Shown: positions 1 to 6,743, counted from the stretch's first letter. The stretch: DNA of 7,483 nucleotides from an uncultured Methylococcaceae bacterium (GCA_903873045.1 CAIQND010000385.1:1-7483), one strand, 5' to 3'. Notes: generated from the sequence alone by a model not told the origin. Made by a program: numbers and translations.

Positions 1-41
1 CCAAAAAATAAAAAGAGGGTAAATTTTTTAAAAGGGTTCAT
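1..41 (-). CDS. Start of a secreted protein, possibly a D,D-carboxypeptidase (partial)
   Basis: An ATG at 41-39 opens a frame that stays open to the window edge. It reads MNPFKKFTLFLFF and then a probable glycine. Two lysines followed by a run of hydrophobic residues is the pattern of an N-terminal signal peptide. The gene begins 34 bp after the rlpA stop on the same strand. A purine stretch (AAAGAG) lies just upstream, but it is too close to the ATG to be a convincing ribosome binding site. In many gammaproteobacteria the gene after rlpA is dacA/dacC, a periplasmic D-alanyl-D-alanine carboxypeptidase (PBP5/6 type) with such a signal peptide. That identity rests on synteny only, because no catalytic sequence is visible. 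Confidence 0.45.
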   Translation of the reverse strand, partial: MNPFKKFTLFLFF

Positions 42-75
42 AGCTCTTTAAAATCGACAGTAAAACAAAATTTCC

Positions 76-903
76 TTACATTGTAGCACGCGAACTGTCA
101 GATTGTTTGGATTCAGTAACAAATTGTGTATCGGTTATGCCTATTCTTGCCAACTGCTCATTCAGTTGATTGGCAGAAGCCGTTGAATTTACCGGTCCGA
201 TTTGAACTTTATAAAGTGTGGATTTTTTGTAGGTCGATGAGCGAATATTTGGCTCAGGCAAATTATTGGCGGCAATTTTATTTTTTAAGTTCAGCGCCTT
301 TTTTTCACTACCAAAACTACCCACCTGCAAATAGACGTGTTGTTCTTGTGTGGCAGCAATTTGTTGCAATTGGGGTAACGCCTGACTGGGCGATATGGCC
401 TTGATTTCTATGGCACCGGTGCCGTCTTGTTGCATATCCAGATTTTTTGCCGCTGCGTAAGACAAATCCAATTCTCTGTTGCCAACAAAAGGCCCTCTGT
501 CATTTATTCTAACAATAATGCTGCGATGATTTTCCAGATTGGTTATCTGGGCGTAAGAGGGAATCGGCAGTGTTTTATGCGCAGCCGTCATGGCGTACAT
601 ATCAAATATTTCGCCGGTCGCTGTTTTTTTGCCATGAAATCCGGGGCCGTACCATGAAGCCACACCCTGTTTTATATAATGGGCAATACGTGGAAACAGG
701 CTTTCTTGTTGGGCAAGCTCGGCAGGCTCGTTATGCGTGTTCGTTCGCAGTATTGAATGCTGCCTGATTTGTTGGCTGGCTAATGCGTGTGGTGCTTGAT
801 TTATAAGAATCGGGGGCTGAAAAGCCGTATTAGCCGTTTTAATTTGTTGCGTAGAACACCCGAACAGGGTCATCATTAAAATTGCTAATAGTAGTTTAGT
901 CAT
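76..903 (-). CDS. rlpA: RlpA, septal-type lytic transglycosylase lipoprotein with SPOR domain
   Basis: This is a 275-residue lipoprotein. Residues 1-16 form a short signal peptide ending in the lipobox LFGC, so Cys16 is the likely lipidated residue. A low-complexity linker runs to about 77. A double-psi beta-barrel domain (about 78-170) follows, with GVASWYG (80-86), TATGE (94-98), AAHKTLP and RINDRGPF (132-139). Glu98, His109 and Asp135 have the spacing I recall for the catalytic residues of Pseudomonas RlpA, which cleaves denuded glycan strands. Residues about 188-262 form a SPOR domain (YLQVGSF), which binds glycan lacking stem peptides at division sites. The ATG overlaps the mltB stop as ATGA, and an AAGG lies 9 nt upstream, so coupling with mltB is likely. 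The protein is shorter than E. coli RlpA (about 362 residues), mainly in the linkers. It is anchored in the outer membrane by inference. The family call is secure; activity is inferred from the retained residues. Confidence 0.95.
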   Translation of the reverse strand: MTKLLLAILMMTLFGCSTQQIKTANTAFQPPILINQAPHALASQQIRQHSILRTNTHNEPAELAQQESLFPRIAHYIKQGVASWYGPGFHGKKTATGEIFDMYAMTAAHKTLPIPSYAQITNLENHRSIIVRINDRGPFVGNRELDLSYAAAKNLDMQQDGTGAIEIKAISPSQALPQLQQIAATQEQHVYLQVGSFGSEKKALNLKNKIAANNLPEPNIRSSTYKKSTLYKVQIGPVNSTASANQLNEQLARIGITDTQFVTESKQSDSSRATM

Positions 904-1895
904 GGAATTTTGCCTTTTTTATTTAAAATAGATTGGCTTAACTGATAAACAGCCATGGCATATAAAGGACTGTGGTTGTATCGGGTAATGACATAAAAAT
1001 TGTCTAATCCCGCCCAGAGTTCTTCACCCGGTTTTTGCCCTAATGGCTCCTGTTCAAAAGCAAGCAGTTTTACTTTAGTATGTAAAGGGAGTGACCTCGA
1101 TATTGTTAAGTTAAGTAATTCTAACTTGGCTAAGCTTAAGTCCGGCTTAAGTTCACGGGTTAATGCCGTTTTATAGGCATCACCTGTCGCACTCACCGGA
1201 ATCACGATAGCCTGTCCAGTTTGCCACTGATGCTTGACAAAATAATTGGCGACACTGGCGATAACATCACCGCTGTCATGCCAGATGTCCCGGTAGCTAT
1301 CACCATTAAAATCAACAGCGTACGATCTAAAACTGCTCGGCATAAATTGTGGCATTCCCATTGCGCCAGCATAAGAACCAACGGGTTCCAGAGGATTAAT
1401 ATGTTCATCCCGGCACAGTAGCAAGTAGTTTTCCAGCTCACCCAGAAAGAATGGGCTGCGGGGCGGATAAGAAAAACCCAATGTTGATAGCGCATCAATG
1501 ACCCGATAATTGCCGGTTTTTTGCCCGTAAAAGGTCTCAACGCCCAGGATGGCAACAATAATTTCTGCGGGAACCCCTGTTTTTTGTTCGACTGCGCTCA
1601 ATGCAGACTCATTTTCCCGCCAAAACTTTACACCGCCATCGATACGCGCCTCGGTCATAAATATTTTGCGATATTTATACCAAGGCATGCCCTCTGCGGG
1701 TGACGAAATCTTTTTGAGAATAGCCTCTTTTATTTCAACCGACTGAAACAACTCATTAAGTTTGGCTTCATCAAACTGATGCGTGGTCACCATTTTGTTG
1801 ATAAACGTATCGACTGACTTTGTATACTTGATGTTGCCGGCACACGAAATCAGTGAAAAGCACAGAATATAAGTCAGGTTTTTTAACCCAAACAT
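900..1895 (-). CDS. mltB: MltB, membrane-bound lytic transglycosylase B lipoprotein
   Basis: I chose the ATG at 1895-1893, giving 331 residues. It puts a lipoprotein signal peptide at the N-terminus: MFGLKNLTY, a hydrophobic core and the lipobox LISC, with Cys18 as the lipid site. The frame continues open upstream to 2051, but that 52-codon extension passes through heptamer repeats and would bury the lipobox. The domain is SLT_2/MltB-like: GVETFYGQ carries the catalytic Glu120, GSYAGAMGMPQFMPS (173-187) lines the glycan groove, and DFNGDSYRDIW (195-205) matches the EF-hand-like calcium loop of E. coli Slt35. The enzyme cleaves the MurNAc-GlcNAc bond to give 1,6-anhydro ends at the inner face of the outer membrane. 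Ribosome binding is weak (AAAGG about 14 nt upstream). Its stop overlaps the rlpA start. E. coli MltB has about 361 residues, so the length is normal. Confidence 0.93.
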   Translation of the reverse strand: MFGLKNLTYILCFSLISCAGNIKYTKSVDTFINKMVTTHQFDEAKLNELFQSVEIKEAILKKISSPAEGMPWYKYRKIFMTEARIDGGVKFWRENESALSAVEQKTGVPAEIIVAILGVETFYGQKTGNYRVIDALSTLGFSYPPRSPFFLGELENYLLLCRDEHINPLEPVGSYAGAMGMPQFMPSSFRSYAVDFNGDSYRDIWHDSGDVIASVANYFVKHQWQTGQAIVIPVSATGDAYKTALTRELKPDLSLAKLELLNLTISRSLPLHTKVKLLAFEQEPLGQKPGEELWAGLDNFYVITRYNHSPLYAMAVYQLSQSILNKKGKIP

Positions 1896-1924
1896 CGATG
1901 AATAATTTTGCGCCTTTAGCTTTG

Positions 1925-1942
1925 CACCAACGATTTTTGGTG
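1925..1942. repeat. Short inverted repeat upstream of mltB
   Basis: Arms CACCAA (1925-1930) and TTGGTG (1937-1942) are separated by six bases. They lie about 30 bp upstream of the chosen mltB ATG. In the mltB transcript this could form a small hairpin ahead of the start. It is short enough to arise by chance, and no run of T follows, so it is not a terminator. Confidence 0.25.
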
Positions 1943-2006
1943 ACGTTTCCATAATAGGCGAAATAACAAAGTGTATTTTTTTGCTAATGCGTTGAAGTAA
2001 TAAACA

Positions 2007-2041
2007 CCTTAAACCTTGAACCTTAAGCCTTGAACCTGCTT
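2007..2041. repeat. Heptamer tandem repeat between rodA and mltB
   Basis: On the plus strand CCTT recurs at exactly 7-bp steps at 2007, 2014, 2021 and 2028, with a degenerate fifth copy (CCTG) at 2035. On the transcribed (minus) strand the unit reads approximately AAGGTTC or AAGGTTT. The array starts about 16 bp after the rodA stop and ends about 110 bp before the mltB start, inside the 161-bp intergenic gap. A 7-bp unit is not a multiple of three, so copy-number change would shift any frame read through it. This argues against the long upstream extension of mltB being protein. No function is evident. Confidence 0.75.
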
Positions 2042-2056
2042 GCACCTTCATAAACC

Positions 2057-3181
2057 TTACCTAAATTTTTTATGCGTGTGAATTGACATTAAAATGCCAA
2101 ACCCGGCCAGCAGGGTAACAATAGAGGTGCCGCCGTAACTAATTAAAGGCAAGGGAACACCGACTACAGGAAGAATCCCGATGACCATGCCGATATTGAC
2201 AAAAACATAAACAAAAAACGTAAACGCCAGACTGCTTGCCAAGAGCCGACTGTAAGTATCCTGAGCTTGGGACGCGATATACAAACAGCGTGCGATAATT
2301 AACAGATACAAAATCAACAATCCCAAGCAACCAAACAAGCCAAATTCTTCCGCAAATACGGCAAAAATAAAATCGGTAGAACTTTCCGGCAAAAAATCCA
2401 GTTCTGATTGCGTACTGCCCAGCCAGCCTTTACCGTAAATACCGCCTGAGCCAATCGCTATTTTTGATTGGATAATATGATAGCCCCTACCCAGCGGATC
2501 GGTTTCAGGGTTTAAAAAAGTAAGCACACGATCGCGTTGATAACCATGCATAAAATGCCAAATAAGCGGGGTTAACGAAGCCAGTGCAACGCTGATGACC
2601 AGCATTAAACGCCAAGAAAGACCGGCAAAAAACAATACCCCCGCACCCGAACTTGCAACCAGTAAAGCCGTGCCCAGGTCAGGTTGTTTGGCGATTAAAA
2701 GGGTAGGAATAACAATAAGAAGGGTCGCTATAAACAGTTGCCTTGATTTCGGCGGTAACGAGTATTCTGCCAAATACCACGCGATCATCATGGGTGTCGT
2801 AATTTTAATCATTTCTGATGGCTGAAAACGAAAGCCCCCCAGATCCAACCAGCGTTGTGCGCCTTTACCGACCTGTCCCATAATTAAAACAGCGGCCAGT
2901 AAAAAAAGACCAAAACCAAACAATAACGTAGAATAACGCTTAAATTGATAAGGATCTATGTGCGCCAATATCGTCATTAACAGAAAAGCCAAGCCAACAC
3001 GACCCGCCTGCCGCATCAGCGTGTCGATATCCTGACCGCCGGCACTGTAAAGAACCAGAAAGCTTAGCATCGAAGTCAGCAGTAAACCGATAAACAAGGG
3101 GATGTCTATGTGTAGCTTTCTAAGCACATTCCCAAGCACTGAAGGCGGCTCAAACTGTTCATGACGGGTTTCAGTGTTCAT
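2057..3181 (-). CDS. mrdB: RodA, SEDS peptidoglycan glycosyltransferase of the elongasome
   Basis: This is a 374-residue polytopic inner-membrane protein with about ten hydrophobic segments, close in length to E. coli RodA (370). It polymerises lipid II into glycan strands in complex with PBP2. Conserved SEDS features are visible: GAQRWLDLG (107-115), QPSE (120-123), KQPDLGT (165-171), a long periplasmic loop with GKGWLGSTQSELDFLPE, and STDFIFAVFAEE, where Asp270 corresponds to the essential aspartate (Asp262 in E. coli). The C-terminal PLISYGGTS motif is intact. The ATG lies inside the end of mrdA (11-bp overlap) and has a good AGGA ribosome binding site five bases upstream, so it is probably coupled to mrdA. 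Division-type FtsW is a paralogue, but adjacency to PBP2 and MreCD makes RodA the clear choice. Confidence 0.96.
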   Translation of the reverse strand: MNTETRHEQFEPPSVLGNVLRKLHIDIPLFIGLLLTSMLSFLVLYSAGGQDIDTLMRQAGRVGLAFLLMTILAHIDPYQFKRYSTLLFGFGLFLLAAVLIMGQVGKGAQRWLDLGGFRFQPSEMIKITTPMMIAWYLAEYSLPPKSRQLFIATLLIVIPTLLIAKQPDLGTALLVASSGAGVLFFAGLSWRLMLVISVALASLTPLIWHFMHGYQRDRVLTFLNPETDPLGRGYHIIQSKIAIGSGGIYGKGWLGSTQSELDFLPESSTDFIFAVFAEEFGLFGCLGLLILYLLIIARCLYIASQAQDTYSRLLASSLAFTFFVYVFVNIGMVIGILPVVGVPLPLISYGGTSIVTLLAGFGILMSIHTHKKFR

Positions 3182-5015
3182 TATTTTCCTGTAAAAATTG
3201 TTTGATAACCAGCCCTGCTATCGGCGCTGCCACTGAACCACCATGCCCGCCATTTTCAACAACCACCGCGATGGCAATTTTAGGATCAGCAGCCGGAGCA
3301 AAAGCAATAAATAGCGCGTGATCACGAAATTTAAAGTCGATCGCATTTTCATTGTATTTTGCGTTTTGCTTAATCCCCAAAACCTGCGCAGTTCCGGTTT
3401 TACCCGCGATTTGATAGTCGATATTGGTATTAATGCCTTTGGCGGTGCCGTGTGCGCTATGAACCACATTGACCATACCTTCGATAACTTTGTTAATGTT
3501 ATCCGGATTTAATGGCAAGGTAATATTTGGGAGTGTTGGGCCTGGACGGGTACCTTGTGCGCTGACCATTTTATCTACCAAAAAAGGCGTCACTACCTTG
3601 CCTTTATTCGCCAACGTTGCCGTGGCTCTGGCTAGCTGTAAAGGGGTCACTTGATGGTAGCCTTGACCAATGCCGGTGATAAGCGTTTCTCCCGGATACC
3701 AGGCCTGATTTTTTTTATCCTGCTTCCACTCACGCGAGGGCAGTAATCCGGCTTTCTCACCAATCAGATCAATACCGGACTTTTCACCAAAACCCATTTT
3801 TTGTAAAAAACTGTGCATGCGGTCGATACCCAGTATTGATGCCAGACGATAAAAATAAACGTCGCAAGATTCCGTAATGGCTCGACTTAAATCCACCGAA
3901 CCATGCCCGCCTTTTTTCCAGTCCCGATAGCGGTGACTGACACCAGGCAATTGATAATAGCCAGGACATAACAGCTTTTGCTGAGGGCTGATAGCTTCAT
4001 ACTCAAGACCCGCCAAGGCAATAAACGGCTTAATGGTCGATCCCGGTGGATAAAGTCCACGCAAGGCGCGGTTATAGAGTGGTTGATTTTCAGAGGCTTG
4101 CAGTGCCTGATAAGCCTCATTGTCAATACCCACTACAAAAGGGTTGGGGTCAAAGCCTGGACGACTGACGAAGGCCAAGACACCGCCGGTTTTAATATCA
4201 ATGGCAACGACTGCACCATTAAAGGAATCCAAGGCATCGTAGGCTGTTTTTTGTAAATCAATATCCAGCGTTAAATAAAGATTTGTGCCAGGATCTGGCG
4301 TGACTTCATGTAGGGTATTAAGCAATCGAGCCTGAACATTGGTTTCTATTTCCGCATAACCGGTTTTGCCATGCAGCTCATTTTCATAAGAACTCTCTAT
4401 ACCCAGCTTGCCGACATGTGTAGAGCCTCTGTATTCAGCAAGGGGTAACTCTTTAATTTCCGCCTCATTAATACGACCCACATAGCCAATGACATGCGCC
4501 GCTAAATCACTATAAGGGTAATGTCTAACCAACTGGGTATGAATATCGACACCCTGAAAATAAGGCCGGACAACGGCAAACTTTGCCAACTCTTCATCGC
4601 TCATGCTTAATAACAGCGGCGTGCTGACGAAACGTTTTTGGCGCTTGCGTAATTTTTGATATTGCTCAATTTTTTCATCGGGTATATCAAGCAATTTTTG
4701 CAGACGCAACAAGGTTTCATCCATATTACTGATCTGCTCTGGAATAAGCTCCAAGCTATAAGACGGCGTATTTTCGGCCAGCACTTTTCCGTGGCGATCA
4801 TAAATAATGCCTCGGGTAGGCACCAAAGGAACAATTTTAATACTGTTATCTTTTGCCAGTGATGAATAATGTTCGTGACCGACAATTTGTAGATAAATTA
4901 AACGAACAATCAGACCCGATGTTAATAAAATAATGACCACAAAAGCGGCGACAATGCGATTAAGAAATAGACGGTTTTCTACTGAAGGGTCTTTAATGGC
5001 GTATAGAGTGGACAT
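3171..5015 (-). CDS. mrdA: Penicillin-binding protein 2, elongation-specific transpeptidase
   Basis: This 614-residue class B PBP has a single N-terminal membrane segment (about 21-43). A non-catalytic pedestal domain follows, including the TRGIIYDRHG motif (67-76) typical of this family. The C-terminal transpeptidase domain carries the three penicillin-binding motifs: STIK (326-329, nucleophile Ser326), SCD (383-385) and KTGT (539-542). It cross-links new glycan made by RodA and is the target of mecillinam in E. coli. The loop with RYRDWKKGGHG (362-372) and Cys384 resembles the metal site described for Acinetobacter PBP2, but position 350 is Cys where E. coli has Asp. The ATG lies 15 bp after the mreD stop with no clear Shine-Dalgarno, so translation may depend on mreD. 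E. coli PBP2 has 633 residues and a slightly longer C-terminal tail. Confidence 0.97.
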   Translation of the reverse strand: MSTLYAIKDPSVENRLFLNRIVAAFVVIILLTSGLIVRLIYLQIVGHEHYSSLAKDNSIKIVPLVPTRGIIYDRHGKVLAENTPSYSLELIPEQISNMDETLLRLQKLLDIPDEKIEQYQKLRKRQKRFVSTPLLLSMSDEELAKFAVVRPYFQGVDIHTQLVRHYPYSDLAAHVIGYVGRINEAEIKELPLAEYRGSTHVGKLGIESSYENELHGKTGYAEIETNVQARLLNTLHEVTPDPGTNLYLTLDIDLQKTAYDALDSFNGAVVAIDIKTGGVLAFVSRPGFDPNPFVVGIDNEAYQALQASENQPLYNRALRGLYPPGSTIKPFIALAGLEYEAISPQQKLLCPGYYQLPGVSHRYRDWKKGGHGSVDLSRAITESCDVYFYRLASILGIDRMHSFLQKMGFGEKSGIDLIGEKAGLLPSREWKQDKKNQAWYPGETLITGIGQGYHQVTPLQLARATATLANKGKVVTPFLVDKMVSAQGTRPGPTLPNITLPLNPDNINKVIEGMVNVVHSAHGTAKGINTNIDYQIAGKTGTAQVLGIKQNAKYNENAIDFKFRDHALFIAFAPAADPKIAIAVVVENGGHGGSVAAPIAGLVIKQFLQENNEH

Positions 5016-5030
5016 AAGTTACAGCGTATT

Positions 5031-5519
5031 CTATTTAATGCGTTGTGACAAACCAACAAAGCGCAGCACGCCATAAACCAAGGGCCAAGCTAACGTACCG
5101 GTAAAAACAGGTAACCAGAAAGAAGCGTGAAGTTGTGCCGGATGCTGAAGGTTTTTTATAAAAAACAGCAACAGTTGCGACAAGAGCAGACAGAAAAAAA
5201 CAAACAAGCCCTGTTGCAGAAAAGGAAATTGACGTAATTGTTTGTGCAATTTAAGACAAATATAGATAACCAGCGAATAAGCCAACGCATATTGCCCCAA
5301 TAATCGACCGGTCAACGCATCGGTCAACAAACCAAACGTCCAGGCATGAAAAATACCCACACGGTCTGGCAGGGAAAGTGACCAGTAAACCAGCACCAAA
5401 AGCACCCAGTCGGGATTAAATGCGGCCATTTCGCCGGGCCAAGGCGCAATTCTTAAACACATCGCCCCTATCAGCGTCAGGATAATTCTAAAAAATCCCA
5501 CATAATTATTTAACTGCAT
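5031..5519 (-). CDS. mreD: MreD, rod-shape-determining inner-membrane protein
   Basis: This is a 162-residue protein of the same length as E. coli MreD. It has five or so hydrophobic stretches (about 6-25, 36-52, 57-92 as one or two helices, 102-122, 134-156). The segment NPDWVLLVLVYWSLSLPDRVG and the following GLLTDALTGRLLGQYAL match the conserved first half of the family. MreD works with MreC to link cytoplasmic MreB to the RodA-PBP2 synthase. Its ATG lies inside the end of mreC (14-bp overlap), with GGAG about ten bases upstream, which indicates co-expression with mreC. MreD proteins diverge strongly, so the call rests on both sequence and position between mreC and mrdA. Confidence 0.93.
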   Translation of the reverse strand: MQLNNYVGFFRIILTLIGAMCLRIAPWPGEMAAFNPDWVLLVLVYWSLSLPDRVGIFHAWTFGLLTDALTGRLLGQYALAYSLVIYICLKLHKQLRQFPFLQQGLFVFFCLLLSQLLLFFIKNLQHPAQLHASFWLPVFTGTLAWPLVYGVLRFVGLSQRIK

Positions 5520-6393
5520 CAGTTTGGGTCTCCGCTTCGTTGGCTGTTGGCTTTGAAATGAGCGGAACCGGTGTGGATTTGCTCCAGACGATCATTAACT
5601 CTCTGTTACGGTCTAATAAAGCTTTTGGGGTTGCCGTAATGGTTGCGAAGGCTTTATTGGGTTGCGAGGTGAATTCATCAACCACCGCCACCGGATAACC
5701 TTGAGGAAAAGTACCGCCCAAGCCTGATGTTATCAGTAAATCACCCGGACGAATATCGGCATTACTGGGCAAGAAAGGCAGTACCAGTCGATTTAGCTGG
5801 CCGCTACCCACGGCAATGGTTAATAAACCATTACGATTAACTTGAACAGGAATCGCATGATTGGGATCAGTAATCAGCATAATTTCGGAAGTGAACGGCA
5901 AAGCGCGAAAAACCTGCCCGACAACTCCGTTTGAATCTAATACCGGTTGCTGGGGATGTACACCAAAACGGGTACCTTTGTTGACGACAACAATATGCTC
6001 GTAAGGTGCCATATTAACGGACAACAATTCGGCAACCAGAACCTGCTCACCCAGCTTAAAGGAATTTTCCAATAACGCCCGCAAACGAATATTTTCTTTT
6101 TCCAGTGCCTCAAATTTAAGTAATCGGGTTTGATGAATGAGCTGTTCTTCACGCAGCCTTTCATTCTCCATTTTTAGGGTTCGGTATGAGCCAACCGAAT
6201 CGGCCGCCTGATCAACAAGAACGGTAGGTAAATCGACCAAATATTTTAAAGGATCAACAAAAAAAGATAGCGTCGTGCGTAACGGAATCAATTTTGAGCC
6301 GCTGTATTCAGTTGCCAATAAAACAACAGAAGCAATTACGGCTACCAGAAGTCGGGTATTGATTGAGGGGCCGGTGGCAAATAAAAGTTTTAT
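5506..6393 (-). CDS. mreC: MreC, periplasmic elongasome scaffold; start codon apparently ATA
   Basis: MreC is a bitopic membrane protein that forms periplasmic filaments and activates PBP2-RodA. From 6393 it gives 295 residues: a cytoplasmic stub (KLLFATGPSINTR), a membrane helix (about 15-30), a coiled coil rich in Leu, Glu and Arg (about 70-110), then the two beta domains with VVNKGTRFGV, GVVGQV, ITDPNHAIPVQV, PGDLLITSGLGG and FPQGYPVAVV. The conserved N-terminus (compare FSRGPS in E. coli) starts at 6393, where the codon is ATA. Between the in-frame stop at 6414-6412 and the TTG at 6318 there is no ATG, GTG or TTG. Starting at that TTG (270 residues) would delete the membrane anchor. The start is therefore odd: a rare initiation codon or a base error. 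The C-terminus is shorter than in E. coli (367 residues). The family call is secure; the start is uncertain. Confidence 0.9.
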   Translation of the reverse strand: MKLLFATGPSINTRLLVAVIASVVLLATEYSGSKLIPLRTTLSFFVDPLKYLVDLPTVLVDQAADSVGSYRTLKMENERLREEQLIHQTRLLKFEALEKENIRLRALLENSFKLGEQVLVAELLSVNMAPYEHIVVVNKGTRFGVHPQQPVLDSNGVVGQVFRALPFTSEIMLITDPNHAIPVQVNRNGLLTIAVGSGQLNRLVLPFLPSNADIRPGDLLITSGLGGTFPQGYPVAVVDEFTSQPNKAFATITATPKALLDRNRELMIVWSKSTPVPLISKPTANEAETQTDAVK

Positions 6394-6400
6394 ATCAGTG

Positions 6401-6409
6401 TCTCGTCTT
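6401..6409 (-). promoter_or_regulatory. Candidate ribosome binding site for mreC
   Basis: On the minus strand AAGACGAGA ends seven bases before the ATA at 6393-6391. This is a weak but correctly spaced purine-rich site. No comparable site precedes the CTG at 6348 or the TTG at 6318, which supports initiation at ATA, or at an ATG misread as ATA. Confidence 0.4.
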
Positions 6410-6460
6410 AGTTAAAAGTGCAGCAACTCAAGTTAGGCATAGCCTTGAAAAAACAATTTG

Positions 6461-6602
6461 TCCACGAAAAGCACGAAAGCCACGAAAAAGTTCAAAGCGA
6501 CCTCAAACTATAAACCGTTACCCAAAGGGAAAACAGTTATGTAAACCCGTTACCTGATTTATTTCGTGTCGCCCGAAAGCACCTGCTTTTGGCTTTCGTG
6601 GA
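6461..6602. repeat. 142-bp segment bounded by inverted CACGAAA repeats
   Basis: The left end has three copies of CACGAAA at exact 9-bp spacing (6463, 6472, 6481). The right end has the inverse TTTCGTG at 6562 and 6594. The outermost nine bases form a perfect inverted repeat: TCCACGAAA at 6461-6469 and its complement at 6594-6602. Near the right end, CGAAAGC (6574-6580) and GCTTTCG (6592-6598) can pair as a hairpin, and AAAGC-loop-GCTTT can form inside it on the minus strand. No target-site duplication is visible. It could be a small non-autonomous repeat or a fold-back structure in the mre transcript; no protein is encoded. Confidence 0.6.
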
Positions 6603-6655
6603 TGAGTCGCTTTTTTAAGATATAGATTTTCAGGTAAATAATTTCGATCTTAACG

Positions 6656-6682
6656 GATACCATCCCTTTAAGGGATGGTATC
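6656..6682. repeat. 27-bp perfect palindrome downstream of mreB
   Basis: Two 13-base arms, GATACCATCCCTT (6656-6668) and its exact complement (6670-6682), flank a single central T. The palindrome begins 61 bp after the mreB stop. As RNA it would form a stem of about 11 bp with a small loop. No T-run follows on either strand, so it is not a standard intrinsic terminator. It may limit mreC read-through, protect the mreB 3' end from decay, or be a binding site for a dimeric protein. Confidence 0.75.
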
Positions 6683-6743
6683 AGTATGGGTTCAAAAACT
6701 CATGTAATGGAAATTTAATTTCTGAAAGACTATAGGACTTTTA

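Larger units (their letters stand above)
6394..6743. other. 350-bp mreB-mreC intergenic region
   Basis: No convincing gene is present on either strand. Read in the mreB to mreC direction, it holds a 27-bp palindrome soon after the mreB stop, then the segment bounded by TCCACGAAA repeats, then about 67 bp leading to mreC with a weak ribosome binding site. Similar 12-14 bp stretches occur at 6511-6523 (TAAACCGTTACCC) and 6542-6555 (TAAACCCGTTACCT). I found no clear sigma-70 promoter for mreC and no hairpin followed by a T-run. The gap is much longer than the mreB-mreC spacing usual in enterobacteria. Confidence 0.7.

Noticed and set aside
1868..1892. A AAA AAC slippery heptamer in frame near the mltB start (TTA AAA AAC)
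   Set aside because: It falls in the signal peptide. No downstream stem or alternative-frame product of interest is apparent, and such a run is expected by chance in AT-rich DNA.
1950..1980. TATTAT as a -10 element for an mltB promoter
   Set aside because: The hexamer 17 bp upstream (AAAATA) does not resemble a -35 box. It is too weak to call in AT-rich intergenic DNA.
6387..6400. TATAAA-like -10 box overlapping the mreC start region
   Set aside because: The only upstream -35 candidate (TTAACT) is poor and only about 15 bp away. Transcription from it would begin after the ATA and give no leader for mreC.
6363..6557. Plus-strand 64-codon open frame with a lysine- and arginine-rich middle
   Set aside because: It overlaps the mreC N-terminus on the opposite strand. 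Its basic stretch is just the translation of the CACGAAA repeats. No ribosome binding site or recognisable domain was seen.
6461..6602. CRISPR-like array
   Set aside because: Repeat units are only about 9 bp with no spacers of regular length, and the two ends are inverted relative to each other.
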